From Sulfurimonas sp. (GTDB lineage: Bacteria; Campylobacterota; Campylobacteria; Campylobacterales; Sulfurimonadaceae), in the NCBI GenBank assembly GCA_027858865.1, contig JAQIBW010000287.1, positions 1-7,166 on the forward strand: 7,166 bases of DNA. The letters run 5' to 3'. The notes beneath the pieces are model-generated. The model was not told the DNA's origin. It did not search any database and was given only the letters and a program-made list of their open reading frames with translations. A program made the translations under genes and the position numbers. Position 1 is the first letter of the stretch; each line of letters opens with the position of its first letter. Shown here in pieces: positions 1 to 6,792 of the stretch.

Positions 1-450
1 GAACCTACTTTGGCGATACTAAATAATACCATTTCAAACGCAGTTCAAGAATTTAGAATAGGCAGTTATTCATTTGAATGTATAGCTTATGGTGTTTTGA
101 CACTTGAAAAAATGTACATTAGTTCTAAATCTGGATCAATATGCCAAAAGAGTATAGACAAGTTATATAGAAAAAATCCCAAGTTAAAAGATTTTGCATA
201 TAGGCTTTTAAAAGAGGAACAAACATATCATGTAGAAATAAAAGAGTCAGAGTGTGTTTTGTATGCAAAAGGGCAAATTACTCTTTCAGAGCTTCTTCTT
301 GTAGAAGGACTAGCAATAAAAAAACCGATGTTTAAAGATGAAGAGTTTGAAATATATTTTACCTTAGCGCAGAGAAAGGCTAAGATAGAAAATAGAGGTT
401 TATGGACAGAACAGATTTTTAATAATTGTCTAGAAGAATTATATAAATAG
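1..450 (+). CDS. SNase/thermonuclease-like protein, 5' end outside the window
   Basis: The reading frame is open to the left edge (E-P-T precede a possible TTG at position 10), so this is most likely the C-terminal 149 residues of a longer protein and not a complete gene with a TTG start. The C-terminal part resembles the end of the staphylococcal nuclease fold. A YAKG turn is followed by a helix ending in VEGLA, a spacer, then AQRKAKIENRGLW, which matches the family pattern of an EGLA helix followed by a Glu/Ala/Lys-rich helix and a (K/N)-x-GLW ending. The catalytic Arg-x(7)-Glu of staphylococcal nuclease (R35/E43) is not visible in the region shown. The position of R87 seems to be occupied by K, E or S. 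It may therefore be a non-catalytic SNase-fold protein, or the catalytic part may lie upstream. The gene ends in TAG and converges on the next gene with one base between the stops. The fold assignment is moderately secure; the function is unknown. Confidence 0.62.
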   Translation, partial: EPTLAILNNTISNAVQEFRIGSYSFECIAYGVLTLEKMYISSKSGSICQKSIDKLYRKNPKLKDFAYRLLKEEQTYHVEIKESECVLYAKGQITLSELLLVEGLAIKKPMFKDEEFEIYFTLAQRKAKIENRGLWTEQIFNNCLEELYK

Positions 451-451
451 T

Positions 452-748
452 TTAGTGATTGTTGTTGGTCATATAGACCCAGAACTCTTTGTGTGTATAG
501 CCTTTGTCTAGGAAATATAACTGAAGAATGGTTACTCTATACAAAGTGATAAGCATTTTTGCAAAAGGGATAAAAAGACTCAAACTTACTAAAAGAGATT
601 GTTCTTTATCTCCTTTAGACTCTATCATCTCTTGCATACCTATGTTTTTACTGAGATATATTCCAAAAAGTATGGAAAATAAGAAGTTCAATGTAAGTCC
701 AAAAATTATATATGCCACAAAGTCTTGTTCATGCATTCCAGCTATCAT
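452..748 (-). CDS. Small membrane protein of unknown function (98 aa)
   Basis: I do not recognise this family. The protein has two hydrophobic stretches long enough to span the membrane, at roughly residues 9-33 and 50-75. They are separated by a charged loop (about residues 38-49) rich in Glu, Lys and Asp. The C-terminal tail is polar and ends in N-N-N-H. The ATG at 748 is preferred over the second Met (residue 5) because AAGGA lies 5 bases upstream of it. It is downstream of and on the same strand as the DUF3817-type gene, 57 bases away with no obvious hairpin in the gap, so the two could be co-transcribed. An overlapping plus-strand frame (528-773) is the weaker candidate, since this strand has the ribosome binding site and the coherent membrane topology. 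An inner-membrane location is inferred. Confidence 0.6.
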   Translation of the reverse strand: MIAGMHEQDFVAYIIFGLTLNFLFSILFGIYLSKNIGMQEMIESKGDKEQSLLVSLSLFIPFAKMLITLYRVTILQLYFLDKGYTHKEFWVYMTNNNH

Positions 749-805
749 CGCTATCCTTACTATTAGATTTTAGTTAATGTAGTATTTTATCAAAATTATT
801 CTTTT

Positions 806-1093
806 TTACTCATAAGCTTTTATTCTGTTTTTTGTATAAAACGTTCCAAAAGGGATAAGCGAAGCTACAAAAAAGATGATATTCTCACTAAACGACCATT
901 TACTATCTTTCCATGCTATTACCAATAATAGACAAAAAAGTATAAAAAGAATACCATGAATCATACCTGCAATTTTTACCGCCATCGGATAACCAAATTC
1001 ATATTTCATTGGCATCGCAATAAAAAGTAGAATAAGATAAGAATAGCCCTCTATCGAGTTAATTTGTCCGAATTTTTTTACACTGTTTTTCAT
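806..1093 (-). CDS. DUF3817-type small integral membrane protein (95 aa)
   Basis: The sequence has the features I associate with DUF3817 (the YdzA-like group). These are an N-terminal motif around EGYSYL, a first hydrophobic helix running into AMPMKY, a short polar turn (GYPMAVK), a G-M-I-H-G motif that starts a second long hydrophobic helix, and a third helix (about residues 72-86) followed by a basic C-terminus. That predicts three membrane helices and an inner-membrane location; no biochemical function is established for the family that I know of. The frame stays open upstream to 1342, but that extension overlaps the oadG start on the other strand and adds unrelated sequence. The ATG at 1093 places the family's N-terminus at the protein start. 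The ribosome binding site is weak (AAAAAGA). It is transcribed away from oadG. Confidence 0.72.
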   Translation of the reverse strand: MKNSVKKFGQINSIEGYSYLILLFIAMPMKYEFGYPMAVKIAGMIHGILFILFCLLLVIAWKDSKWSFSENIIFFVASLIPFGTFYTKNRIKAYE

Positions 1094-1241
1094 TATTATT
1101 ATCTTTTTGTAGAATTTATGACAGAAGTATATAATCAAAAAGTAACAATTGAACAACTTTAAAAAATTATAAAACAATTGAAAACTTCGTTTAAACATCT
1201 TTACACTATACTTTTTGCAAAATTGTAACAAAGGTAAATAT
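1094..1241. promoter_or_regulatory. Divergent intergenic region between the DUF3817-type gene and oadG
   Basis: This AT-rich 148-base spacer must hold promoters for both directions. For oadG the best -10 candidate is TATACT at 1207-1212, which would give a short leader of about 23 bases. TATAAT at 1130-1135 is another plus-strand match. For the minus gene, TATACT at 1126-1131 and a perfect TATAAT at 1166-1171 are both possible. No good -35 box stands at the standard distance from any of them, which is usual for sigma-70 promoters in Campylobacterota. A 10-base direct repeat, AACAATTGAA, occurs at 1144-1153 and 1173-1182. The exact promoter choice is inference. Confidence 0.4.
1144..1182. repeat. 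Direct repeat AACAATTGAA, two copies 29 bases apart
   Basis: Identical 10-base copies lie at 1144-1153 and 1173-1182, each containing the palindromic core CAATTG. They are between the two divergent genes, upstream of the best oadG -10 candidate, and they flank or overlap candidate minus-strand promoter elements. The 29-base period is a little under three helical turns. They could be an operator pair for a regulator of the divergent promoters, but in DNA this AT-rich a chance repeat is quite possible. Confidence 0.35.
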
Positions 1242-1472
1242 ATGGAAACTAACCTAGTATTAGAAGGTTTTAAGTTTATGGGATTAGGAATGGCAACTGT
1301 TCTTCTGTTTTTAGTTGTTATGATATTATGCATGAACATCATGTCATATATTGTACATAAATTTTTCCCTGAACCACAGCCAAATTTAGACCCAGCAGTG
1401 AGTACACAAAAAGATAATAAGAAAATAATAGCAGCAATTACAGCTGCAATATCTCATCATAGACAAGGTTAA
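1242..1472 (+). CDS. oadG: Oxaloacetate decarboxylase gamma subunit (76 aa)
   Basis: OadG is the small membrane subunit that holds the alpha subunit onto the membrane beta subunit of the Na+-pumping oxaloacetate decarboxylase. The protein has one N-terminal membrane helix (about residues 12-36), preceded by the EGFKFMGLGMATV segment typical of the family. A short proline-rich linker (PEPQP, residues 43-47) and a C-terminal helix, KKIIAAITAAI, follow. The C-terminus ends SHHRQG; H72 and H73 are in the region where Klebsiella OadG has zinc-binding histidines. The ATG at 1242 has AAAGG 7 bases upstream. A TTG at 1215 in the same frame is rejected because it has no family match and lies at the likely transcription start. 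The gene is first in the operon, with oadA starting 8 bases after its stop. Confidence 0.9.
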   Translation: METNLVLEGFKFMGLGMATVLLFLVVMILCMNIMSYIVHKFFPEPQPNLDPAVSTQKDNKKIIAAITAAISHHRQG

Positions 1473-1480
1473 GGATAATA

Positions 1481-3277
1481 ATGGCTAAAAAATTTATAGA
1501 TGTAATGGATACAACTTTTAGAGACGGTTTTCAGTCAGTTTTTGGTGGTCGTGTACTAATGGATGATTTTTTTCCAGCAGTAGCGGCAGCTAAAAAGGCA
1601 GGAATTAATCACTTTGAATTTGGTGGTGGAGCAAGATTTCAATCTCTGTATTTTTACCTAAGAGAAGATGCATTTGAGATGATGGATAAGTTCCGTGAAA
1701 TCGTTGGACCAGACGCAAATCTTCAAACTCTTGCTCGCGGTGTTAACACAGTAATGCTTGACACAGGTAGTAAAGAGTTAATCGACCTTCATGCAAAAAT
1801 GTTTAAAAAGCATGGTACAACTACAATTAGAAATTTTGATGCTCTTAATGACGTTGAAAACTTAAAATACTCAGGTGAAAGAATTGTTCATCATGGACTT
1901 AAGCATGAAATAGTTGTTACTATGATGGATTTACCTCCAGGATGTCACGGTGCTCATACAACTGAATTTTATGAGAAAACCCTTCGTGAAATTTTAGACA
2001 GTGGCATTCCTTATAATAGTATCTGTTTTAAAGATGCTTCTGGTACTTCAAATCCTCAAAAAGTTTTTGATACTATTAAAATGGCTCGTGGATTAGTCCC
2101 TGAGGGAACACACTTACGTCTTCATACTCATGAGACTGCCGGTGTTTCTGTTTCTGCTTATATGGCAGCTTTAGAAGCTGGTGTTGATGGTATAGACATG
2201 GCTGCTGCTCCAGTCTCAGGTGGTACAAGTCAACCGGATATTTTAACTATGCTTCATGCAACAAAAGGTATGGATTATGACCTTGGTGGATTAGAAATCG
2301 GTAAGATTCTTACATATGAAAAAGAGTTACAGAATTGTTTATCTGATTATTTTATGCCTCCTGAAGCGACAATGGTTTCCCCAATTATTCCATTTTCACC
2401 AATGCCAGGCGGTGCATTGACTGCAAATACACAAATGATGCGTGACAATGATATTTTAGATAAATTTCCAGAAGTTATAGCGGCTATGCAAGAGGTTGTA
2501 GAAAAAGGTGGCTATGGTACATCTGTAACTCCTGTTTCTCAGTTCTATTTCCAACAAGCACTTAACAATGTAATCCAAGCTCCTTGGAAAGCTATTGCAC
2601 CAGGTTATGGAAAAATGGTTCTTGGTTATTTTGGTAAAACTCCGGTTGCTCCAGACCCAGAAATTGTTAAAATCGCTTCAGAAAAATTAGGCTTAGAACC
2701 AACCACTCAAAAAGTTCTTGATTTAACTGAAGCAGATGAGAGTAAATCTTTAGAGACTTGGATTAAAAAGCTTAAAGAAGAAGACATAGAAATAACAGAA
2801 GAAAATATATTTATTGCAGCCGCTTGTCAAGAAAAAGGTATACAGTTTCTAAAAGGCGAGGGCGAGTTAAATGTTCGAAAAATATCAGAGATGAAAAAAG
2901 ATTGTGAAGGAAGTTCAAATATGGGTAATGGAAATTATACAGTAGTAGTAGTTGGTCAGAAGTTTAGTGTTCAAGTTGCAGAAGGTGATGCAAATATTCA
3001 AGTTACAGCAGTAGATGGAGAGAGTGTAGCTCCAGAAGCACCTGCAGCAAAAGCTTCTGGTAATGAAGTTTCAATTAAAGCACTACTCCCAGGTAATGTT
3101 TGGAAAATTGTTGCTAATCCTGGTCAAAGCGTAAACGAAGGTGATGTGATAATGATTCTAGAATCTATGAAAATGGAAATAGATGTTGTTGCACCTCGTG
3201 GTGGCGTTATTAAGTCTATCAATGTTGCAACAAACGACAAGGTAGTAGAAGGTCAAGTCGTAGCAGTATTAGGATAA
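1481..3277 (+). CDS. oadA: Oxaloacetate decarboxylase alpha subunit, biotin-containing carboxyltransferase (598 aa)
   Basis: This subunit transfers the carboxyl group of oxaloacetate to its own biotin, releasing pyruvate; carboxybiotin is then decarboxylated by OadB. Residues 1-265 form the HMGL-like TIM barrel. The expected metal ligands are visible: D15 in RDG, K184 in CFKD (the lysine that is carbamylated in relatives), and H215/H217 in LHTHE. Q18 and R86 fit the substrate-binding Gln and Arg of the family. Residues about 290-475 are the conserved PYC/OADA domain, with T350 in VTPVSQ at the place of the catalytic threonine. After an Ala/Pro linker (about 517-525) comes a biotinyl domain ending at 598, with biotin on K564 in ESMKM. 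Length and layout match the family, but several signature motifs are divergent (RDGFQS, FEFGGGARF, RNFDALND). AAGGAT precedes the ATG. A PycB role is possible, but flanking oadG and oadB favour the Na+ pump. Confidence 0.92.
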   Translation: MAKKFIDVMDTTFRDGFQSVFGGRVLMDDFFPAVAAAKKAGINHFEFGGGARFQSLYFYLREDAFEMMDKFREIVGPDANLQTLARGVNTVMLDTGSKELIDLHAKMFKKHGTTTIRNFDALNDVENLKYSGERIVHHGLKHEIVVTMMDLPPGCHGAHTTEFYEKTLREILDSGIPYNSICFKDASGTSNPQKVFDTIKMARGLVPEGTHLRLHTHETAGVSVSAYMAALEAGVDGIDMAAAPVSGGTSQPDILTMLHATKGMDYDLGGLEIGKILTYEKELQNCLSDYFMPPEATMVSPIIPFSPMPGGALTANTQMMRDNDILDKFPEVIAAMQEVVEKGGYGTSVTPVSQFYFQQALNNVIQAPWKAIAPGYGKMVLGYFGKTPVAPDPEIVKIASEKLGLEPTTQKVLDLTEADESKSLETWIKKLKEEDIEITEENIFIAAACQEKGIQFLKGEGELNVRKISEMKKDCEGSSNMGNGNYTVVVVGQKFSVQVAEGDANIQVTAVDGESVAPEAPAAKASGNEVSIKALLPGNVWKIVANPGQSVNEGDVIMILESMKMEIDVVAPRGGVIKSINVATNDKVVEGQVVAVLG

Positions 3278-3281
3278 GTAG

Positions 3282-4601
3282 ATGAAATTTTTTCTTATAA
3301 AATTACTTGCACTGATGCTTTTTAGCTTTAGTGCATTGCATGCTAGTGCTCCCGCCACAACTGAAGCTCTTTCAGCACATCAAGAGGAGACTTATAAAAC
3401 TAAACCATTTTCAGAAATGGTTGGTGGTTTTTTAAAGTCAACAGGTATTAATGCGCTTATGAATCCTGATCCAAATGAAAAAAATTCTTTTGGTGAAGAT
3501 ATGAGTGATTTTCATAAATCATGGGGTCGTGTACTTATGATTTTGCTTACATTTTTCCTATTTTGGTTAGCAATTAGAAAAGGCTTTGAGCCACTTTTAC
3601 TTCTACCAATTGCATTTGGTGGACTTTTAGCCAACATTCCAGTTGCTGGAATAGCAGGAGAACACGGTTTCTTAGGTGTTATTTACGGTATGGGTCTTTC
3701 AAATGAGATGTTTCCTATTATCATCTTTATGGGCGTTGGAGCTATGACTGACTTCGGCCCACTGCTTTCAAACCCTAAAACAGCACTTCTTGGTGGAGCT
3801 GCACAGTTTGGAATTTTTGGAACACTTGTTGGAGCAGTTGCATTATCTCAACTAGGTTTTGTTGATTTTACTCTTCAACAAGCAAGTGCGATTTCTATTA
3901 TTGGTGGAGCTGATGGTCCGACGTCTATATTTATTGCGACGAAACTTGCCCCTGAACTTCTTGGAGCAATTGCAGTTGCATCGTATAGTTATATGGCGAT
4001 GGTTCCTATTATTCAACCTCCGATTATGAAAGCATTAACAACGGATGCAGAGAGAAGAATTAAGATGACCACTCTTCGTCATGTGTCTCGTTTAGAGAAG
4101 TTGGTTTTCCCTGTAATGGTTCTAACTCTCGCAATTTTAGTTTTACCAGAGTCTACACCACTAATCGGTGCATTTATGTTTGGTAACTTCTTAAAAGAGT
4201 CAGGTGTTGTTGAGCGTTTAAATGACACTCTTCAAAATTCACTTATAAATACAGTAACTATATTTTTAGGTCTTGGTGTTGGTTCTAAACTAGCAGCAGA
4301 TCAGTTCTTAGTTCCTGATACTATGTTTATTATGGCTCTTGGTATTATTGCCTTCTCTGTAGGTACTGCAGCAGGTGTCCTTATGGCTAAACTTATGAAT
4401 ATGTTCCCCGGACATAAGGTTAATCCATTAATCGGTTCAGCTGGTGTGTCAGCGGTTCCTATGGCAGCTCGTGTATCAAATAAAGTTGGTATGGAATATG
4501 ACAGTACTAACATGCTTCTTATGCATGCAATGGGACCAAATGTTGCAGGTGTTATCGGTTCAGCAGTTGCTGCTGGTGTACTTATTTCACTTTTTCAATA
4601 A
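3282..4601 (+). CDS. oadB: Oxaloacetate decarboxylase beta subunit, Na+-pumping membrane decarboxylase (439 aa)
   Basis: OadB decarboxylates carboxybiotin held by OadA and couples this to Na+ transport across the inner membrane. The core begins near residue 78 with the family's characteristic helix and the motif AIRKGFEPLLLLPI. The key site IIGGADGPT places D211 where Klebsiella OadB has the essential D203. The second functional segment, NPLIGSAGVSAVPMAARV, keeps N381, G385, S390 and R397, matching Klebsiella N373, G377, S382 and R389 with the same offset of 8. Many hydrophobic helices span the protein. The N-terminus is unusual: residues 1-22 look like a signal peptide (KFF and K7, then LLALMLFSFSAL, ending HASA), followed by a hydrophilic stretch of about 55 residues. 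The start lies 4 bases after the oadA stop, with AGGA 7 bases upstream inside the oadA end, so translation is probably coupled. Confidence 0.93.
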   Translation: MKFFLIKLLALMLFSFSALHASAPATTEALSAHQEETYKTKPFSEMVGGFLKSTGINALMNPDPNEKNSFGEDMSDFHKSWGRVLMILLTFFLFWLAIRKGFEPLLLLPIAFGGLLANIPVAGIAGEHGFLGVIYGMGLSNEMFPIIIFMGVGAMTDFGPLLSNPKTALLGGAAQFGIFGTLVGAVALSQLGFVDFTLQQASAISIIGGADGPTSIFIATKLAPELLGAIAVASYSYMAMVPIIQPPIMKALTTDAERRIKMTTLRHVSRLEKLVFPVMVLTLAILVLPESTPLIGAFMFGNFLKESGVVERLNDTLQNSLINTVTIFLGLGVGSKLAADQFLVPDTMFIMALGIIAFSVGTAAGVLMAKLMNMFPGHKVNPLIGSAGVSAVPMAARVSNKVGMEYDSTNMLLMHAMGPNVAGVIGSAVAAGVLISLFQ

Positions 4602-4634
4602 CTAAATATATAGTTATTGCTATTCAACTTTTTT
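4596..4634 (+). terminator. Probable terminator hairpin at the end of oadGAB
   Basis: CAATAACTA (4596-4604) and TAGTTATTG (4611-4619) form a perfect 9-base stem around a 6-base loop, and the oadB stop codon TAA lies inside the left arm. A run of six T (4629-4634) follows 10 bases later. The stem is AT-rich and the T-run is not directly adjacent, so this is a weak intrinsic terminator at best. A second, overlapping stem is possible: TGCTATTC (4618-4625) with GAATAGCA (4639-4646). The two pairings compete at their shared bases. Two operons converge here, so a structure serving both directions would make sense. Confidence 0.45.
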
Positions 4635-4772
4635 GGATGAATAGCACAACTCTGTCGATGGTGTAGAGAAGTAAAATCCTTGATATTCATCTATTCCCAA
4701 CTCTTTTAATGCAAGAAAGATCTCTTGTGTACTAACAAACTCTGCAATTACCTTTTTCTCTAAACTTTCTCA
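4620..4772 (-). pseudogene. Fragment: C-terminal end of an EAL (c-di-GMP phosphodiesterase) domain
   Basis: Read on the minus strand, this stretch gives about 50 codons with no internal stop, from just after a TGA (4770-4772) to a TAG (4620-4622). It contains EKKVIAEFVSTQEIFLALK followed by ELGIDEYQGFYFSTPSTEL. This is the classic ending of an EAL domain: the IAEFV strand, the (E/Q)EIF..LKELG(I/V)D helix, and the QG(Y/F)YFS.P finish. The catalytic E-A/V-L motif and the metal ligands lie much further upstream in a complete domain and are absent. There is no start codon in a sensible place. It is on the same strand as the histidine kinase, downstream of it, and immediately follows the receiver fragment. 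It reads as the 3' remnant of a deleted gene. The frame identity is clear by eye; the deletion mechanism is inference. Confidence 0.75.
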
Positions 4773-4858
4773 GTACGTTCAAAAATAACTCCATAAACTC
4801 TATAAATTGTGTAATTATCCTCTACATATAGTATCTTTAAATCATTACATAAAAGTAC
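4760..4858 (-). pseudogene. Fragment: N-terminal end of a response-regulator receiver domain
   Basis: The minus-strand frame ending at the TAG in 4760-4762 contains NDLKILYVEDN, the standard first strand and acidic pocket of a receiver domain, then about 18 more residues (YTIYRVYGVIFERTEKV) before the stop. The partial receiver at the right edge of the window starts very similarly (IELLYVEDN). No in-frame start codon exists. An ATG at 4848-4850 is directly followed by TAA, and one base removed after it would put it in frame with the receiver, suggesting a one-base insertion near the start. The rest of the receiver, including its phosphoacceptor, is missing, and the EAL remnant follows in another frame. 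Together they look like the two ends of one gene that lost its middle. The motif is short, so confidence is moderate. Confidence 0.6.
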
Positions 4859-4860
4859 AC

Positions 4861-4882
4861 ATGCTTAAATTTTCTTAAGCAT
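4861..4882 (-). terminator. Perfect 8-base inverted repeat at the kinase stop codon
   Basis: ATGCTTAA (4861-4868) and TTAAGCAT (4875-4882) pair perfectly around a 6-base loop, and the stop codon TAA (4875-4877) of the kinase gene is in one arm. The stem holds only two G-C pairs and no proper U-run follows on the minus strand. It could be an RNA 3'-end stabilising hairpin or a weak terminator between the kinase and the decayed gene downstream. Confidence 0.35.
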
Positions 4883-6791
4883 ATTGACTCTCCCTTGTAT
4901 TCAATGGAAGAGCAATAATAAACCTTGCTCCATACCCACTGTTTTTTACTCTTAAACTACCTTTACAGTGATCTTCTATAATTGTTTTAGACATATATAG
5001 GCCAAGACCCGTTCCATCTTTTGCTATTTTAGTGCTAAAGTAAGGCTCAAATATACTTGTTAATATATCTTCTGGTACACCACCTGCATTATCTTCCAAT
5101 ACTAAGTAGGCATTTTCTTCATCCTTATGTCCACTGATACATATAGACGCATCTTTGATCTCTTTTTCTTCTATAATATCTTCTGCATTTTTTAGTATAT
5201 TTAATATTACCTGTTTTACCTCGTTTATATATGTATATATAGTGATATTTTCATTGAGTTGTAATTTTATTTCTATATTTTTTGTCTGAAGTGTTGGTCC
5301 CATTATTCCAATACTACTGTCAACTAACTCTTTGATAGTTACCTTTTGTATGCTTTTTTCTTCTTTGAAAAAACCTCTAAAATCATCTATAGTAGAAGAT
5401 AGATGCTGAGATAGATCATTAATAGATTCTAACCTCTCTTGAAAAAACTCCGCTTTATATTGATCCATTATAATATCTAGTGTTAAAGTTCCTGATATGG
5501 CAGATATAGATGCCAATGGTTGACGCCACTGGTGAGCTATCATACTAATCATTTCTCCCATTTGAGCCAAACGAGACTGCTGTAACATATGGGATGATTG
5601 CTCTTGATTCTTTTTAACTTCTTCCTTTACACGTTCTTCTAGAAACAGATTAAGAGATGCTAAATCATTTTCTAGCTTTTTCATAGTTGTTATGTCGTGC
5701 CAAACAATATGTGTCACCTCTTCACCATTAATAATGAAGTGGGTACGTATAACATCAACAAATATATGTTTTGAGTCTAATGTAACACACTCCCAATCAA
5801 AGCGTGTTATATCTTCATTGAGAATAATGCCTATTTTTTCAGAGGACAATTGACCATCTGGCTGAAATTTTGGAGAAAATTCCATAGGTGTTTTATTAAT
5901 AATATCACTTTTGCTTTTTAATTTTAAAAGATCTAGAGCAGCATCATTACAATCTGTAAATATATCATTTTTCATTAGCAAAGTTGCATTTGAAGATTGG
6001 TAAAAAAGTGTTTCATGGACTTCTTTTTGTTCAGCAACTAAATCAATGTTTTCTTTATATGAAAGAGTTAAATAAAGACGGCTATAAAACTCTCCATTAC
6101 TAAATGGCTTGTTAAGGTAGTCATTTGCTCCATGTTTTATACAGTCAACTATGGTTGATTGTGCATTAACTGAAGATATAACAATGATTGGAATATCTTT
6201 TATCTCATCGTTGTTTCTAATACTTTTAATTAGCTCCAAACCATTCATATCTGGCATCTCATAGTCTGTTATTATCAGATTAACTAGAGTGTTTTTTTCT
6301 AGTACCTCTAATGCATTTTTTCCATCTTTAGCTTCTAAAACATTGAATTTATGTCTATGTAGCAAATTTGACATCATTGATCGAAATAGGGCAGAGTCAT
6401 CAACAATCAGTATTGTTTCATCTTGATTGATCTCAAGCCTTTTTACAAGCTTAATAGTTTCATCAGCATTTGATACAGATAATTTGTCAATGTAGTCTAC
6501 GACATCTTCATTTAGAATCTTTTTTCTTATTTTAGGATCTTCTTCTCCACTGAGTAAAATAACTGAAATCTTTTTTCTTATTACATATTGAACTACAGAT
6601 TCCGGATTATAATCATTGTCTAAAGATATTAAAGCAAGGTCTATGTTTGTGTCATCTTTTAGAAGATTTTTTAACTCTTTAAACGAACTAACACCAATCA
6701 CTTCATACCCAAGAGGGGCTATCAAGTTTTTATAATAGAGTTGAATCGTTTTACTCTCTTCAACTATTACAGCTAACTTTTTGTGATTCAT
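4875..6791 (-). CDS. Soluble REC-REC-PAS histidine kinase (638 aa)
   Basis: This two-component sensor kinase has no membrane helix or signal peptide, so it should act in the cytoplasm. Residues 5-118 are a degenerate receiver: the acidic pair is E11/E12, and the phosphoacceptor position is S56 (LALISLDND), although K103 is kept. Residues 125-245 are a complete receiver with D131/D132, phosphoacceptor D176 (TDYEMPDMNG), S206 and K228. Residues about 260-370 are a PAS domain with the FSPKFQPDG segment and a final WHDIT. A coiled coil (about 370-408) leads to the H-box AHQWRQPL with phosphorylated H420. The ATPase domain follows with N-box N531/N535, G1 DNAGG (567-571), F-box FEPYFSTK and G2 GTGLGL (593-598). 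The ATG at 6791 has AGGA 8 bases upstream and starts one base after the stop of the upstream receiver gene, suggesting coupled translation. An in-frame ATG at 6821 would overlap that gene and is less likely. The signal sensed is unknown. Confidence 0.93.
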   Translation of the reverse strand: MNHKKLAVIVEESKTIQLYYKNLIAPLGYEVIGVSSFKELKNLLKDDTNIDLALISLDNDYNPESVVQYVIRKKISVILLSGEEDPKIRKKILNEDVVDYIDKLSVSNADETIKLVKRLEINQDETILIVDDSALFRSMMSNLLHRHKFNVLEAKDGKNALEVLEKNTLVNLIITDYEMPDMNGLELIKSIRNNDEIKDIPIIVISSVNAQSTIVDCIKHGANDYLNKPFSNGEFYSRLYLTLSYKENIDLVAEQKEVHETLFYQSSNATLLMKNDIFTDCNDAALDLLKLKSKSDIINKTPMEFSPKFQPDGQLSSEKIGIILNEDITRFDWECVTLDSKHIFVDVIRTHFIINGEEVTHIVWHDITTMKKLENDLASLNLFLEERVKEEVKKNQEQSSHMLQQSRLAQMGEMISMIAHQWRQPLASISAISGTLTLDIIMDQYKAEFFQERLESINDLSQHLSSTIDDFRGFFKEEKSIQKVTIKELVDSSIGIMGPTLQTKNIEIKLQLNENITIYTYINEVKQVILNILKNAEDIIEEKEIKDASICISGHKDEENAYLVLEDNAGGVPEDILTSIFEPYFSTKIAKDGTGLGLYMSKTIIEDHCKGSLRVKNSGYGARFIIALPLNTRESQYA

Positions 6792-6792
6792 A

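Noticed and set aside
528..773. Plus-strand frame of 81 codons
   Set aside because: It lies antisense to the 98-residue membrane protein gene, which has a clear AAGGA site and two coherent membrane helices; this frame has no recognisable motif and starts inside the convergent gene.
1215..1241. TTG at 1215 as the oadG start
   Set aside because: The ATG at 1242 has a good ribosome binding site and begins at the normal OadG N-terminus; the TTG lies just after the likely -10 box.
1094..1342. Upstream extension of the DUF3817-type gene to 1342
   Set aside because: The extra 83 residues overlap the start of oadG on the other strand, resemble no family and are not needed, since the family's N-terminus begins at the ATG at 1093.
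1481..3277. Naming the biotin protein as pyruvate carboxylase subunit B (pycB)
   Set aside because: The domain layout fits both names, but the gene is flanked tightly by oadG and oadB and there is no biotin carboxylase gene in the window.
4301..4513. Minus-strand frame of 70 codons inside oadB
   Set aside because: It is a shadow of a well-supported membrane protein gene, with no motif of its own.
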